64,000 nt of DNA from CAYRSS01 sp964426945. Its GTDB lineage: Bacteria > Planctomycetota > Phycisphaerae > UBA1845. Below the pieces are notes generated by a model. It was not told where the DNA came from, ran no database searches, and was given only the letters and a program-made list of their open reading frames with translations. The position numbers and the translations under genes are program-made. The DNA lies in the NCBI GenBank assembly GCA_964426945.1, contig CAYRSS010000016.1:1-64000 (forward strand). The letters are read 5' to 3'. Of this stretch, positions 17,548 to 25,926 are shown piece after piece. Every line of letters begins with the position of its first letter. Position 1 is the first letter of the stretch.

Positions 17548-18336
17548 ATGTTGTCCGAGCCCATGCGCGTCTCGGTGATCGTGCCTGCCTTTCGCGAGGG
17601 GCCCAACATCCGGCCGCTGACCGAGCGCGTCTTCGCGGCGCTGGCAGAGGCGGGGCTCGAGGGCGAACTGATCATCGTCGACGACAACTCGCGCGATGGC
17701 ACGGAGGAAGCGGTGGCCGAGCTGGCCGGGCGCTATCCCGTGCGTGTCGTGGTGCGTCGCGACGAGCGCGGGCTGTCCAGCGCGGTGCTTCGCGGCTTCG
17801 CCGAGGCGAACCACGAAATGCTGGTCGTGCTGGACGGCGATCTGCAGCACCCCCCCGAGGCGATTCCTCAGCTCGTGGCCGCCCTGCGCGGCGGCGCCGA
17901 CTTCGTCATCGCGACACGTTACGCGGCGGGGGGCAGCCTCGCCGAGGGCTGGCCCTGGCACCGGCGGATGATGAGCCTTTTTGCCGGGCTGCTCGCCCGC
18001 CCGCTCACGCCTCTGTCCGACCCGATGTCAGGCTTTTTCGCCGTGCGGCGCGAGGCGGTGCGGGCGGCGCGCGACCTGAGCCCGCTCGGGTTCAAGATCG
18101 CGCTGGAGGTGTACGTGAAGGCGGGTTGCCGGCGGCCGGGCGAGGTGCCCATCGCCTTCGGCACGCGGGCGGCGGGCGAGAGCAAGCTGGGCGCCGGCGA
18201 GGTCGGCCGATACCTGCATCACCTTCACCGGCTCTATCGCCACCGCTGGCCGCTCGGCTGGTGGCTGGTGCCGCTGTCGGCGGTGGTTGGGCTGGTTGCG
18301 GGCCTGTCGGCGGTGATCGAGGCCGTGATCGCGTAG
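17548..18336 (+). CDS. Family 2 glycosyltransferase (dolichol-phosphate mannosyltransferase-like)
   Basis: A 262-residue GT-A enzyme. The nucleotide-binding start MRVSVIVPAFREGPNI is followed by LIIVDDNSRDGT, the metal/substrate motif VVLDGDLQHPPEAI and the acceptor-side MSGFFAVRR. One hydrophobic helix at the C-terminus (WWLVPLSAVVGLVAGLSAVIEAVIA) would hold it at the membrane. Relatives transfer mannose or glucose to polyprenyl phosphate to feed GT-C enzymes; a membrane GT-C candidate lies in this window at 47691-49868, but no direct link is shown. The start is ATG 17548 or, five codons in, ATG 17563. Confidence 0.88.
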   Translation: MLSEPMRVSVIVPAFREGPNIRPLTERVFAALAEAGLEGELIIVDDNSRDGTEEAVAELAGRYPVRVVVRRDERGLSSAVLRGFAEANHEMLVVLDGDLQHPPEAIPQLVAALRGGADFVIATRYAAGGSLAEGWPWHRRMMSLFAGLLARPLTPLSDPMSGFFAVRREAVRAARDLSPLGFKIALEVYVKAGCRRPGEVPIAFGTRAAGESKLGAGEVGRYLHHLHRLYRHRWPLGWWLVPLSAVVGLVAGLSAVIEAVIA

Positions 18337-18381
18337 CCCGATGCGGCGGAAGAACTGAGCCCTGTGCGGGAAGTCTCATTC

Positions 18382-18861
18382 ATGAAGAAGAAGTCGACGA
18401 CTGGAGGCGGGAAGGCGAAGTCAGCATCGGAGACGCGCGGCGCCGCGAAATCCGGGCCGCCCTTTTCGCCGCACTCCGCCACGCCGCGGCCGCCCTCCAC
18501 CGAGCCGGCGATCCGCGTGGTCATGATGCCCCGCGATACCAACGCCGACGGGACGATCTTCGGCGGCGTGCTCCTCTCGCTCATCGACCAGGCGGCCTAC
18601 ATCGAGGCGATCCGCCAGGCGCACCATCGCTATGTGACGGTGTGCTTCAAGGAGGTGGAGTTTCACCAGCCGGTGTACGTGGGGGACGTGCTGAGCATCT
18701 ACGCAGAGACGAAGAAGATCGGGCGGACGAGCATCTCGATCGAGCTGCGGGTGACGGCGATGCGACGGTCTGACCCCGACCTGGTCGTGCACGTGACGCA
18801 GGCGCAGGTGGTGTTCGTGGCGATCGACGAAAGCGGCAACCCGGTCGCGGTGGTGGGGTAG
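18382..18861 (+). CDS. YciA-like acyl-CoA thioesterase (hotdog fold)
   Basis: About 159 residues. A Lys/Ser/Pro-rich N-terminal tail of about 40 residues precedes a single hotdog domain with the signature RDTNADGTIFGGVLLSLIDQAAYIEA, in which N/D and the following Gly-rich loop form the catalytic region. VCFKEVEFHQPVYVGDVL and IGRTSISIELRV are also typical. It would hydrolyse acyl-CoA to free acid plus CoA in the cytoplasm. ATG 18382 was chosen; a GTG six codons upstream is possible. Confidence 0.87.
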   Translation: MKKKSTTGGGKAKSASETRGAAKSGPPFSPHSATPRPPSTEPAIRVVMMPRDTNADGTIFGGVLLSLIDQAAYIEAIRQAHHRYVTVCFKEVEFHQPVYVGDVLSIYAETKKIGRTSISIELRVTAMRRSDPDLVVHVTQAQVVFVAIDESGNPVAVVG

Positions 18862-18925
18862 GGGGGGCGCGGACCCGCCGATGAGCGGGCGTCGCCTCCG
18901 CCGCCTGCGCCGGGCTTCGCGTCGG

Positions 18926-19141
18926 CTATGGCTCGGGGGCGGCCCGCTTGACGTGCTGCGCCTGTGGCCCCTTGTCCGAGTCGGCCAGCTCGAAGTCCAC
19001 CTCTTCGCCCTCGCGCAGGCTGCGGAAGCCCTCGCCCTCGATGGCGGAGTAGTGAACGAAGATGTCCTGCCCGCCCGCGAGCCCGGTGATGAAGCCGAAC
19101 CCCTTGCGGGCGTCAAACCACTTGACCACACCGTGAGCCAT
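18926..19141 (-). CDS. Cold-shock domain protein (CspA family)
   Basis: A 71-residue single-domain RNA/DNA-binding protein. RNP1 is KGFGFIT and RNP2 is DIFVHYSAI, both in the usual spacing after MAHGVVKWFDARKG. The C-terminus is slightly extended (GPQAQHVKRAAPEP). ATG 19141 follows GGGAG. The upstream spacer to the pnp terminator is about 245 bases and may hold a long 5' leader as in many csp genes, though no defined thermosensor was recognised. Confidence 0.93.
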   Translation of the reverse strand: MAHGVVKWFDARKGFGFITGLAGGQDIFVHYSAIEGEGFRSLREGEEVDFELADSDKGPQAQHVKRAAPEP

Positions 19142-19388
19142 GACGACCACTCCCGGAAGTGCTCCGGGCGGGGCCCGATTCCGAGGTGATGGGCGCGCGC
19201 CGACAGGACGGGCGGCTCGCCGCACCGGCCTTGTGGCGGCACGCGCCTGTCGCCCCGTACGCCGAAAACGACTCGGCGGAGGCGGGCGCCATGCCCGGAC
19301 TGCAACAGGCATCCAGAGCGACGGACGATAGAGCTGTCCGATCCGTCGCAGCCCTTGGCTTCCTTCCCCGGGACGAAAGCCACGAGAC

Positions 19389-19429
19389 CGGCCCCGCCCG
19401 CCCCGCGTGATCAGCGGGGCGGGCAGGCC
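19389..19429 (-). terminator. GC-rich terminator-like hairpin after pnp
   Basis: A perfect 11-base stem (GCCCGCCCCGC, 19396-19406, with its complement 19414-19424) and a 7-base loop, extended by a CGGCC/GGCCG pairing. It lies 26 bases past the pnp stop on the minus strand. No T run follows, so termination may be Rho-assisted or the hairpin may protect the 3' end. Confidence 0.55.
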
Positions 19430-19454
19430 GGGTAATCTTCAGTCAGACATGTCG

Positions 19455-21608
19455 TCAGACGACCGCCTCGTCACGGTCACGCGGGCGGTCGCTGGCTTTT
19501 CCCTCGTCGGTGCCTTCCTCCTCCGCCATGGCGGCCTTGCGCGAAAGCTTCACGCGGCCCTGGTCGTCGATGAGGAGCACCTTGACGCGGATCTTGTCGC
19601 CCATCTTCACCACGTCGCCCACCGACTTGACGTAGCCGGGGTCGAGCTCGCTGATGTGGCACAGACCTTCCTGGCCGGGAGCGACTTCGACGAAGCAGCC
19701 GAAGTCCTTGATGCTCACGACCTTGCCGGGGTAGATCTTGCCGATCTTCAGTTCGGCGGTGACGGCCTCGATCATCTCGAGGGCGCGGGCCGCGCCGGCC
19801 GAGTCGAGGCAGGCCACCGTGACGGTGCCGTCGTCCTCGATGTCGACCTTCGCGCCGGACTCCGCCTCGATGCCGCGGATGCCCTTGCCGCCCGGGCCGA
19901 TGATCTTGCCGATCTTTTCCGGATCGACCTTGATGGTGAGGATGCGCGGGGCAAATTCGCTGATGGCCTTGCGCGGCTTGGACAGCGTGCCCAGCATGTG
20001 ATGCAGGATCTGCCCGCGGGCGACTTTGGCGAGCTCCAGCGTTTCGACGATCAGGTCATGCGGCAGGCCGCGACCTTTGAGGTCAAGCTGCACGCCGGTG
20101 ATGCCGCGGCCGGTGCCGGCGACCTTGAAGTCCATCTCGCCGTGGTGATCCTCCTCGCCGAGGATGTCGACGACCAGCTTGCGCTGGCCCTTGTGCTCGA
20201 ACATGCCGATCGAGATGCCCGCGACGGGCTGACGGATCGGCACGCCGGCGTCCATCAGCGCGAGGCAGCCGCCGCACACCGAGGCCATCGAACTCGATCC
20301 GTTCGACTCCATGATTTCCGACACGAGGCGGATGGTGTAGGGGAACTTGTCCGGCGAGGGCAGCACGGCCTCCAGCGATTTTTCGGCGAGGTTGCCGTGG
20401 CCGATCTCGCGGCGGCTCGTGGCGCCCACGCGCTTCACCTCGCCCGTGCAGAGCGGGGGGAAGTTGTAGTGGAGCATGAACTTCTTGGAATACTCCTCTT
20501 CGAGCCCGTCGACCACCTGCTCATCGCGGCCGGTGCCCAGCGTGACCACGCAGATCGACTGCGTCTCGCCGCGCTGGAAGAGGGCCGAGCCGTGCACCCG
20601 CGGGAGCACGCCGACCTCGGAAGACAGCTCGCGAAGGTCCGGACAGCCGCGGCCGTCGGAGCGGCGGCCTTCCTTGATGACCTGCTCGGCGAGCAGCTCG
20701 CCGTCGATGGCGTCGAGCAGATCCTTGACCACGCCCCACGTGTGGACGGTCTTCGGATCGGCGTCGGCGGGGAAGTACTCGGCCTTGGCGGCCTTGAAGA
20801 TCTCGTTGACGGCGGCGTAGCGATCCTTCTTGCCCGAGATGTTGCGCGCCTTGCGCAGCCCCGACTCGTACTTCTTGCGAAGCTCGGCCTTGAGTTCGTC
20901 GGTCGGCGGCGGCGGGGTCCACTCCTTGGGCTTGCCGGCCTTGGCGGTGAGCTCCTGGATCATCTCGCAGATCTGGATGATCGTGCGGTGAGCCAGGGCG
21001 ATGCCCTCGGCGACGATTTCTTCGGAGACTTCGCGGGAGCCGACTTCGATCATGTTGACCGCGTCGAAATGGCCCGCGACGACCATTTCCATGGTCGAGA
21101 ATTCCATCTGCTCACGGGTCGGATTGACGACGTAGTCGCCGTCGATGTAGCCGATGCGGCAGGCGCCGCTGGGCCCCTCGTAGGGGATCTGCGACACGGC
21201 GACCGCCGCGGCTGAGCCGACCATGGCGCAAAAGTCCGGATCGTTCTCGCCGTCATAGGCGAGGGCCATCGCCTGGATGAGCACCTCATCCTTGAACCCC
21301 GCGGGGAAGAGCGGCCGCATGGGGCGGTCGATCATCCGCATGGTCAGGATTTCCTTGTTCGTGGGGCGTGCCTCGCGCTTGAAGAAGCCGCCGGGGAACT
21401 TGCCCGCGGCGTAGGTCTTCTCGCGGTAGTCGACCGTGAGGGGGAAGAAGTCGATGCCTTCACGCGGCGGGCCGGTCACCGCCGCCGCCAGCACCACTGT
21501 CTCGCCATACTTCACCAGCACCGCGCCGGCCGCCTGACGCGCCAGCTTGCCGGTTTCGATGCGTAGAGTCCGTCCGCCGATTTCCCGTTCTACGAAATGA
21601 AACGCCAT
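19455..21608 (-). CDS. pnp: Polyribonucleotide nucleotidyltransferase (PNPase)
   Basis: A 717-residue 3'-5' phosphorolytic exoribonuclease that trims mRNA as a trimer. Two RNase PH-like domains (first starting RTLRIETGKLARQAAGAVLVKYGETVVLAAAV; second with RSDGRGCPDLR and the phosphate-binding GSSSMASVCGG) are followed by a KH domain (IIGPGGKGIRGIEAESGAKVDI) and an S1 domain (GKVVSIKDFGCFVEVAPGQEGLCHISEL), and a charged tail. The ATG at 21608 precedes AFHFVEREIGG. It lies downstream of rpsO, the classical rpsO-pnp arrangement, with a hairpin in the spacer. Confidence 0.98.
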   Translation of the reverse strand: MAFHFVEREIGGRTLRIETGKLARQAAGAVLVKYGETVVLAAAVTGPPREGIDFFPLTVDYREKTYAAGKFPGGFFKREARPTNKEILTMRMIDRPMRPLFPAGFKDEVLIQAMALAYDGENDPDFCAMVGSAAAVAVSQIPYEGPSGACRIGYIDGDYVVNPTREQMEFSTMEMVVAGHFDAVNMIEVGSREVSEEIVAEGIALAHRTIIQICEMIQELTAKAGKPKEWTPPPPTDELKAELRKKYESGLRKARNISGKKDRYAAVNEIFKAAKAEYFPADADPKTVHTWGVVKDLLDAIDGELLAEQVIKEGRRSDGRGCPDLRELSSEVGVLPRVHGSALFQRGETQSICVVTLGTGRDEQVVDGLEEEYSKKFMLHYNFPPLCTGEVKRVGATSRREIGHGNLAEKSLEAVLPSPDKFPYTIRLVSEIMESNGSSSMASVCGGCLALMDAGVPIRQPVAGISIGMFEHKGQRKLVVDILGEEDHHGEMDFKVAGTGRGITGVQLDLKGRGLPHDLIVETLELAKVARGQILHHMLGTLSKPRKAISEFAPRILTIKVDPEKIGKIIGPGGKGIRGIEAESGAKVDIEDDGTVTVACLDSAGAARALEMIEAVTAELKIGKIYPGKVVSIKDFGCFVEVAPGQEGLCHISELDPGYVKSVGDVVKMGDKIRVKVLLIDDQGRVKLSRKAAMAEEEGTDEGKASDRPRDRDEAVV

Positions 21609-21681
21609 GTTGTCCTACTCAAAATGCCTGTCGCCGGCCCGTCGCGAGGGAGGAGTCCGCAGAAGACGAAACGCAACGACC

Positions 21682-21703
21682 TCCGCGCCGGGTTTGGCGC
21701 GGA
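21682..21703 (-). promoter_or_regulatory. Hairpin in the rpsO-pnp spacer
   Basis: An 8-base inverted repeat (TCCGCGCC, 21682-21689, with its complement 21696-21703) and a 6-base loop between rpsO and pnp. In E. coli, a hairpin in this spacer is cut by RNase III and mediates PNPase autoregulation; a similar role here is an inference. Confidence 0.45.
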
Positions 21704-21791
21704 TTGTTTCCCCGCCCGGGTCCCTTCTTCCGGGCGAACCGATACACCGATGCACTCTTGTTTCCGACGGGGTCGGCCGCGGCCGGGTGCG

Positions 21792-22061
21792 CTACTTGCG
21801 CAGACCCAGCGACGCGATAATCGTCTGGTACCGAGCCCGATTCGAGTCCCGCAGATACTTCAACAGGCTGTTACGCCGCCCGACCATCTTCAGCAGCCCA
21901 CGACGGGACGCGTGGTCCTTCTTGTTCGTCTTGAGGTGCTCGGTCAGCTCCTGGATGCGACCCGTGAGCAGGGCGATCTGGACCTCCGGCGAGCCGGTAT
22001 CCTTGTCGTGAGCGCGGTGCTTGGTGATGATCCCGGACTTCAGTTCAGCCGTCAGCGCCAT
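21792..22061 (-). CDS. rpsO: 30S ribosomal protein S15
   Basis: An 89-residue protein of standard length that binds the central domain of 16S rRNA. Typical blocks are HRAHDKDTGSPEVQIALLTGRIQELTEHLK, KDHASRRGLLKMVGRRNSLLKYL and the final RYQTIIASLGLRK. ATG 22061 begins MALTAELKSGI; the frame is open a further 14 codons upstream without supporting signals. It is the first gene of the rpsO-pnp unit. Confidence 0.98.
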   Translation of the reverse strand: MALTAELKSGIITKHRAHDKDTGSPEVQIALLTGRIQELTEHLKTNKKDHASRRGLLKMVGRRNSLLKYLRDSNRARYQTIIASLGLRK

Positions 22062-22245
22062 GGGGCCAGCCTCTTCACCCGTCCCACACGTCGGGCCTTG
22101 CAAGATTCTGAATCAAATACACTTACGAAAGCCCCTGCGGGATGGAGCTCCGCGTGGCCGACAATCTAACGCTACCCCCCCGCCCACGCAAGGCCGATCC
22201 GGCCCGATCCGCGCTAAGCCTGCCGCCCAGCCGGCCGTCTGCACC

Positions 22246-22430
22246 GTGGCACGGGCTTCCAGCCCGTGCGTTTTCGTTCCGGCGGCGGGGGCCCGGGAGC
22301 TCGGCCTGGAAGGCCGTGCCACGTGAGCTGCCACGGCACTACGGCCGTGCCACGGAGGCGGCCATGGCACTACGGCCGTGCAACGTGGGGGCTGGTGGCC
22401 GAACGGCCGTGCCACGGGGGCTGGAGGGGG
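22246..22430. repeat. Cluster of palindromic GGCACGG-type interspersed repeats
   Basis: At 22246-22269 a palindrome reads GTGGCACGGGCTT followed by CCAGCCCGTGC. Three more degenerate units built on CACGGCACTACGGCCGTGCCAC and GGCCGTGCCAC follow to about 22430. Related units occur at 41382-41457. Such REP-like palindromes are common between planctomycete genes. The rest of the 22062-22444 spacer holds no recognised gene. Confidence 0.75.
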
Positions 22431-22444
22431 CGGCCGCGGGGCCG

Positions 22445-23266
22445 CTAGGGCAGGTCGCGGAGGCCGGCCAGTAGACGGGTATGGATCGCTGGCCCGCCCG
22501 CCAGCACCGGCAGGTCGCCCGTCAGCGGCTGATCCGGCAGGAAGGGGAAGGGGTCTCCCCCCTCCGGCGTGGTGACCATCCCGCCCGCCTCGGTCACGAG
22601 CAGCGCGCCCGCGGCGATGTCCCAGATCTTGCATTTGGTACACAGGGCCGCATCGAGTCCGCCGCTGGCCACGAGTGCCAGGTGCAGGGCCGTCGAGCCC
22701 AGATTCCGGAGCACCAGCCCCTCCTCCGCGCTCCAGGCCCGCGCCACCGCTACGGTGAACCGGCTCTTGCTAGAGGACAAGGCGACCAGTCGATCGCCGG
22801 GCCCCGGCACGCCCGCGAGGACGATCCGACGGCCGTTCAGGGTCGCACCCCCTCCTCGGCGGGCGGCGAAGAGCCAGTGAATGTTGTGATCGTACACCGC
22901 CGCCACCACCGGCCGTCCCTCCTCCAGGACCGCGATCGACGTCGAGTAGCAGGGCAGGCCGGCGACGAAGTTACGCGTGCCGTCGAGCGGGTCTACAGCC
23001 CAGCAAAACCGGGCCGTGCGGCGATCGGCGTGGGCCGTCGGGTGGGCGAGGCTCTCCTCGGCCGCGACCGCATGGCCGGGGAATCGGGTGGCGATTTCCG
23101 CGAGGATCATCCGTTGGACGGCGTGGTCGGTCGGGGTGACCACGCTCTCATCCGCTTTAAAGGACGCCTCTCCGCCCCCGGCCCGGCCCGCCGCGATCAG
23201 CGGCTCCGCGCGAAGGCAGAGTTCCGTTGCTGCTTCAAGCATGGCCAGGTAGGGGTCGGACGACAT
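22445..23266 (-). CDS. Inositol monophosphatase-family phosphatase
   Basis: A 273-residue Mg-dependent phosphatase. Metal-binding motifs are AAEESLAHP (Glu), WAVDPLDGTRNFV (D-P-L-D-G-T), and KIWDIAAGALLVTEAGG (third Asp). The size suits inositol-1-monophosphatase, histidinol-phosphatase (HisN type) or 3'(2'),5'-bisphosphate nucleotidase; the sequence does not decide between them. ATG 23266 begins MSSDPYLAMLEAATELCLRAEPL, the family start; the frame is open 72 codons further upstream without similarity. Confidence 0.9.
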   Translation of the reverse strand: MSSDPYLAMLEAATELCLRAEPLIAAGRAGGGEASFKADESVVTPTDHAVQRMILAEIATRFPGHAVAAEESLAHPTAHADRRTARFCWAVDPLDGTRNFVAGLPCYSTSIAVLEEGRPVVAAVYDHNIHWLFAARRGGGATLNGRRIVLAGVPGPGDRLVALSSSKSRFTVAVARAWSAEEGLVLRNLGSTALHLALVASGGLDAALCTKCKIWDIAAGALLVTEAGGMVTTPEGGDPFPFLPDQPLTGDLPVLAGGPAIHTRLLAGLRDLP

Positions 23267-23480
23267 GACGGCCCGATCATAGCCGGAGGCCCTGTCTGGT
23301 GCCACGGCGGGATAGTACAGCATGATCGGGCCCGAAGCGCCGTCGATCGGGAAGTTGCGGGGTATACTATAGATAGAGGCCCTCACCGCACGGGGGCGAG
23401 GGCCGAACCACCGTCTGTCTGCCCGGATTGCCGCGGTGCACGCTGTGGCGACACAGGCAGGAGCAACGGGGGCTCGACTC

Positions 23481-23600
23481 ATGGGACACGTCCTCGACAG
23501 TAGACACTGGCGAGTCGGATCCCACCGCCGGTTCTGGCTGATGGCCGCGGCGGTGCTGGCGTTCCTGCTCGCTTTCCTCTGGGCACGGCCGATCGGGTGA
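23481..23600 (+). CDS. Possible 39-residue membrane peptide
   Basis: A short frame encoding a basic N-terminus (MGHVLDSRHWRVGSHRRFW) and one hydrophobic helix (LMAAAVLAFLLAFLWA). It is preceded by GGGGGC and about 115 bases downstream of a TATACT element (23363-23368) without a clear -35 box. The layout fits a small single-pass membrane protein, but there is no family evidence. Confidence 0.35.
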   Translation: MGHVLDSRHWRVGSHRRFWLMAAAVLAFLLAFLWARPIG

Positions 23601-23715
23601 CGGTGGCCGGGCGTATCCGCGCCTCGCGTCCATGCCCCGAATGAAGCCTGTGCGCGGGGCGGTCAGGCGCGCCGCGCCTTGACCCTCCCGGCCCCGATTC
23701 CCATCATCGCCCCGC

Positions 23716-24663
23716 ATGTCCGACGGACCTTGGCGTATCGTGCTCGCGGAAGGCTACTCCGACGCGGCGGCTGAGAAGCTGAGCCGCGCCGCGGTGGTGG
23801 TTCGCCCGAAGAGCGCAAACGAGGATGGTCTTTGCGCGGCGGTGGCGGACGCGGACGCACTGCTCGTTCGTACGCACGCGCGGGTGACCGCCCGCGTAAT
23901 CGACGCGGGGCCGAGGCTGCGGGTCATCGGCCGCGGTGGCGTCGGGCTGGACAACATCGACGTCGACCACGCCCGCCATCGGGGTATCCCGGTCGTCTAC
24001 ACCCCCGCGGCCAGCACCGAAGCGGTCGCGGACCTGACGGTCGGCTTGCTGATTGCGCTGGCGCGGCGGATCACCACGGGCGAGCAGTGGCTGCGCAGCG
24101 GCCGCTTCGCCGACGCGCGGTTGCTCGGCGGCGACAGCGAGCTGTCAGAGATGACGCTCGGCATCGTCGGGCTCGGCCGAATCGGTCGCGCGGTCGCACG
24201 GCGCTGTGTGCGCGGCTTCGCGATGCGCGTCGTGTACAACGACATCATCCCCGTCGGCGAGCCGGACTTCCCTGCTACGCCGATGGAGAAAGACGAACTC
24301 TACGCCGTGAGCGACGCGGTGAGCCTGCACGTGCCGCTGACCACGCAGACCCACGGGCTGATTGACCGCACAGCGCTGGCCCGCTTCCGCCGCGGGGCGC
24401 TGCTGATCAATACGGCGCGCGGGCCGGTGATCGATGCCGGCGCCGTGGCCGAGGCACTGACGGAAGGGCGGCTGGGCGGCGCCGCGGTCGATGTGTTCGA
24501 CGAAGAGCCGCCGCCCGCGACGCATCCGCTGTTGCACGCGCCGCACGCCCTGCTCACGCCGCACATCGCCTCGCGCACGCGGCGGTCGCTGGCGGCGATG
24601 AACGACGTCGTCGATGACGTGCTGCGCGTGCTGCGCGGCGAGCCCCCACGGTTTCCCGCATGA
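23716..24663 (+). CDS. D-isomer-specific 2-hydroxyacid dehydrogenase (phosphoglycerate dehydrogenase-like)
   Basis: A 315-residue NAD-dependent enzyme. The substrate-side half contains VIGRGGVGLDNIDVDHARHRGI. The nucleotide-binding motif is GIVGLGRIGRAVARR. Catalytic-residue blocks follow: LHVPLTTQTHGLI, INTARGPVIDAGAV (Arg), DVFDEEPP (Glu) and LLTPHIAS (His). It lacks the C-terminal ACT domain of long SerA proteins. Oxidation of 3-phosphoglycerate for serine synthesis is the likeliest role, but glyoxylate/hydroxypyruvate reductase cannot be excluded. It overlaps the next gene by 4 bases (ATGA). Confidence 0.88.
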   Translation: MSDGPWRIVLAEGYSDAAAEKLSRAAVVVRPKSANEDGLCAAVADADALLVRTHARVTARVIDAGPRLRVIGRGGVGLDNIDVDHARHRGIPVVYTPAASTEAVADLTVGLLIALARRITTGEQWLRSGRFADARLLGGDSELSEMTLGIVGLGRIGRAVARRCVRGFAMRVVYNDIIPVGEPDFPATPMEKDELYAVSDAVSLHVPLTTQTHGLIDRTALARFRRGALLINTARGPVIDAGAVAEALTEGRLGGAAVDVFDEEPPPATHPLLHAPHALLTPHIASRTRRSLAAMNDVVDDVLRVLRGEPPRFPA

Positions 24664-25037
24664 TTGAGGAGAGATCCATCCGCATGACCGCTCAGCCAGC
24701 CGGCCCGGCCACGACGCCGAAGGACATCAAGGTACAGATCAAGGCGCAGCGGTTGACCATCGACTGGTCAGACGGCGGGCGCAGCGAGTTCTCGCTGGCG
24801 CAGCTGCGCAAACACTGCCCCTGCGCTACCTGTCGCACCGAGCGTGAGAGTCGGGCGACCGTGCTGCTGCCGATCCTCAAATCCGATCCAAGCGGCGTAC
24901 ACGTTACATCCGCCAACCTCGTCGGAAACTATGCGATCCAGTTTCATTGGTCCGACGGGCACAACACCGGAATCTTCGACTTCCGATTCCTTCGATCGCT
25001 GGCGGATGAGGCCGGCTCCTCGTCTCCTTCGGCGTGA
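24660..25037 (+). CDS. DUF971 domain protein
   Basis: A 125-residue protein dominated by one DUF971 (GBBH-like N-terminal) domain: LTIDWSDGGRSEFSLAQLRKHCPCATC then SANLVGNYAIQFHWSDGHNTGIFDFRFLR. The Cys pair in CPCATC resembles a metal-binding site in this family, which in other proteins sits beside hydroxylases or Fe-S scaffold factors. The start overlaps the dehydrogenase stop (ATGA), implying translational coupling; ATG 24684 is an alternative. Confidence 0.85.
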   Translation: MIEERSIRMTAQPAGPATTPKDIKVQIKAQRLTIDWSDGGRSEFSLAQLRKHCPCATCRTERESRATVLLPILKSDPSGVHVTSANLVGNYAIQFHWSDGHNTGIFDFRFLRSLADEAGSSSPSA

Positions 25038-25186
25038 GGCCCTCGTTTGATTTCACCCCGCGCGACCGCTATGATCGGACCGTATTGACAGGATGATCGG
25101 TTCGCCCGCTTTGCCCAGCTTGCGCAACCCAACGGAAAAGATCGACCAACCAGCCGCCCGGCGGCCTGCATGACGGATTTCCCCTG

Positions 25187-25846
25187 ATGGCCAGAGTGCT
25201 TGTGATTCATCACGACAAGGGCCCGCGTCGCTTCATCGAGGGGCGCGTCGGGGTCCATCACCAGGTTCGCTGCGCCGAAGATCTGGCCAAGGGCATGACG
25301 ATGATCAGCAGCTTCCGCCCGGAGATCATCGTCGCCGGGCTGGATACGAAGAAACTCGATGCGATTGATCTGCTGCGCTATCTGAAGCGCAGCCGCATCG
25401 AGGTGCCGGTGGTCGTCACCGGGCCGGCGGGCACCGGCCTGCTCGAGCCCCTCGCGAAGAAGCACGGCGCCGCGGTTTTTGTCGAATACCCGATGGAGCA
25501 GGCCACGCTCGACCGCGCCCTCTCCCGGGCGGTTCAGACCGACAAGGACGCCCACGGCACGGTCCCGCCGATCACTGACGAGGAGCTCTCCGCCAACCTC
25601 TCCGAGCTGGAGAAACAGTTCAACCGGCAGATGCAGTGCTTCGCCGGCAAGAACCAGGTCTACATCCAGTCGATGATTCTGGGCAACGGCCGGACCAGCA
25701 AGCCGCGTATCGCGCTCAAGTGCCCGCTGCGCAAGCAGATCAACCAGGAACCAAACGTCTACCACGACTACATCCGCGACGTCTGCTGCGGCGACCCCTC
25801 GGGCTGCGAAGCCTATCAGGCCTTCAAGGCCAAGAATCCCGGCTAA
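25187..25846 (+). CDS. Degenerate receiver-domain protein with Cys-rich C-terminus
   Basis: A 219-residue protein. Residues 1-120 follow the response-regulator fold (MARVLVIHHDKG, FRPEIIVAGLDTKKLDAIDLLRYLK, VPVVVTGPAG, then a K-containing FVEYP). The usual phospho-acceptor Asp at the end of beta 3 aligns with Gly in IIVAGLD, so ordinary phosphorylation is doubtful. A linker helix leads to a separate module with conserved-looking cysteines: MQCFAGKNQ, LKCPLRKQI, VCCGDPSGCEAYQ. These could bind a metal or cluster. No partner kinase is nearby. The function is unknown. Confidence 0.65.
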   Translation: MARVLVIHHDKGPRRFIEGRVGVHHQVRCAEDLAKGMTMISSFRPEIIVAGLDTKKLDAIDLLRYLKRSRIEVPVVVTGPAGTGLLEPLAKKHGAAVFVEYPMEQATLDRALSRAVQTDKDAHGTVPPITDEELSANLSELEKQFNRQMQCFAGKNQVYIQSMILGNGRTSKPRIALKCPLRKQINQEPNVYHDYIRDVCCGDPSGCEAYQAFKAKNPG

Positions 25847-25926
25847 CCGCCGACTTCCGCGCCTTCACGGCGACGGTTCCAAGCGACCCGTTCGCATCCC
25901 TCGCCCGCCCCGCTACACTCGGCGGC

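Noticed and set aside
19407..21215. A 602-codon plus-strand frame opposite pnp
   Set aside because: Antisense shadow of PNPase, which is unmistakable on the minus strand.
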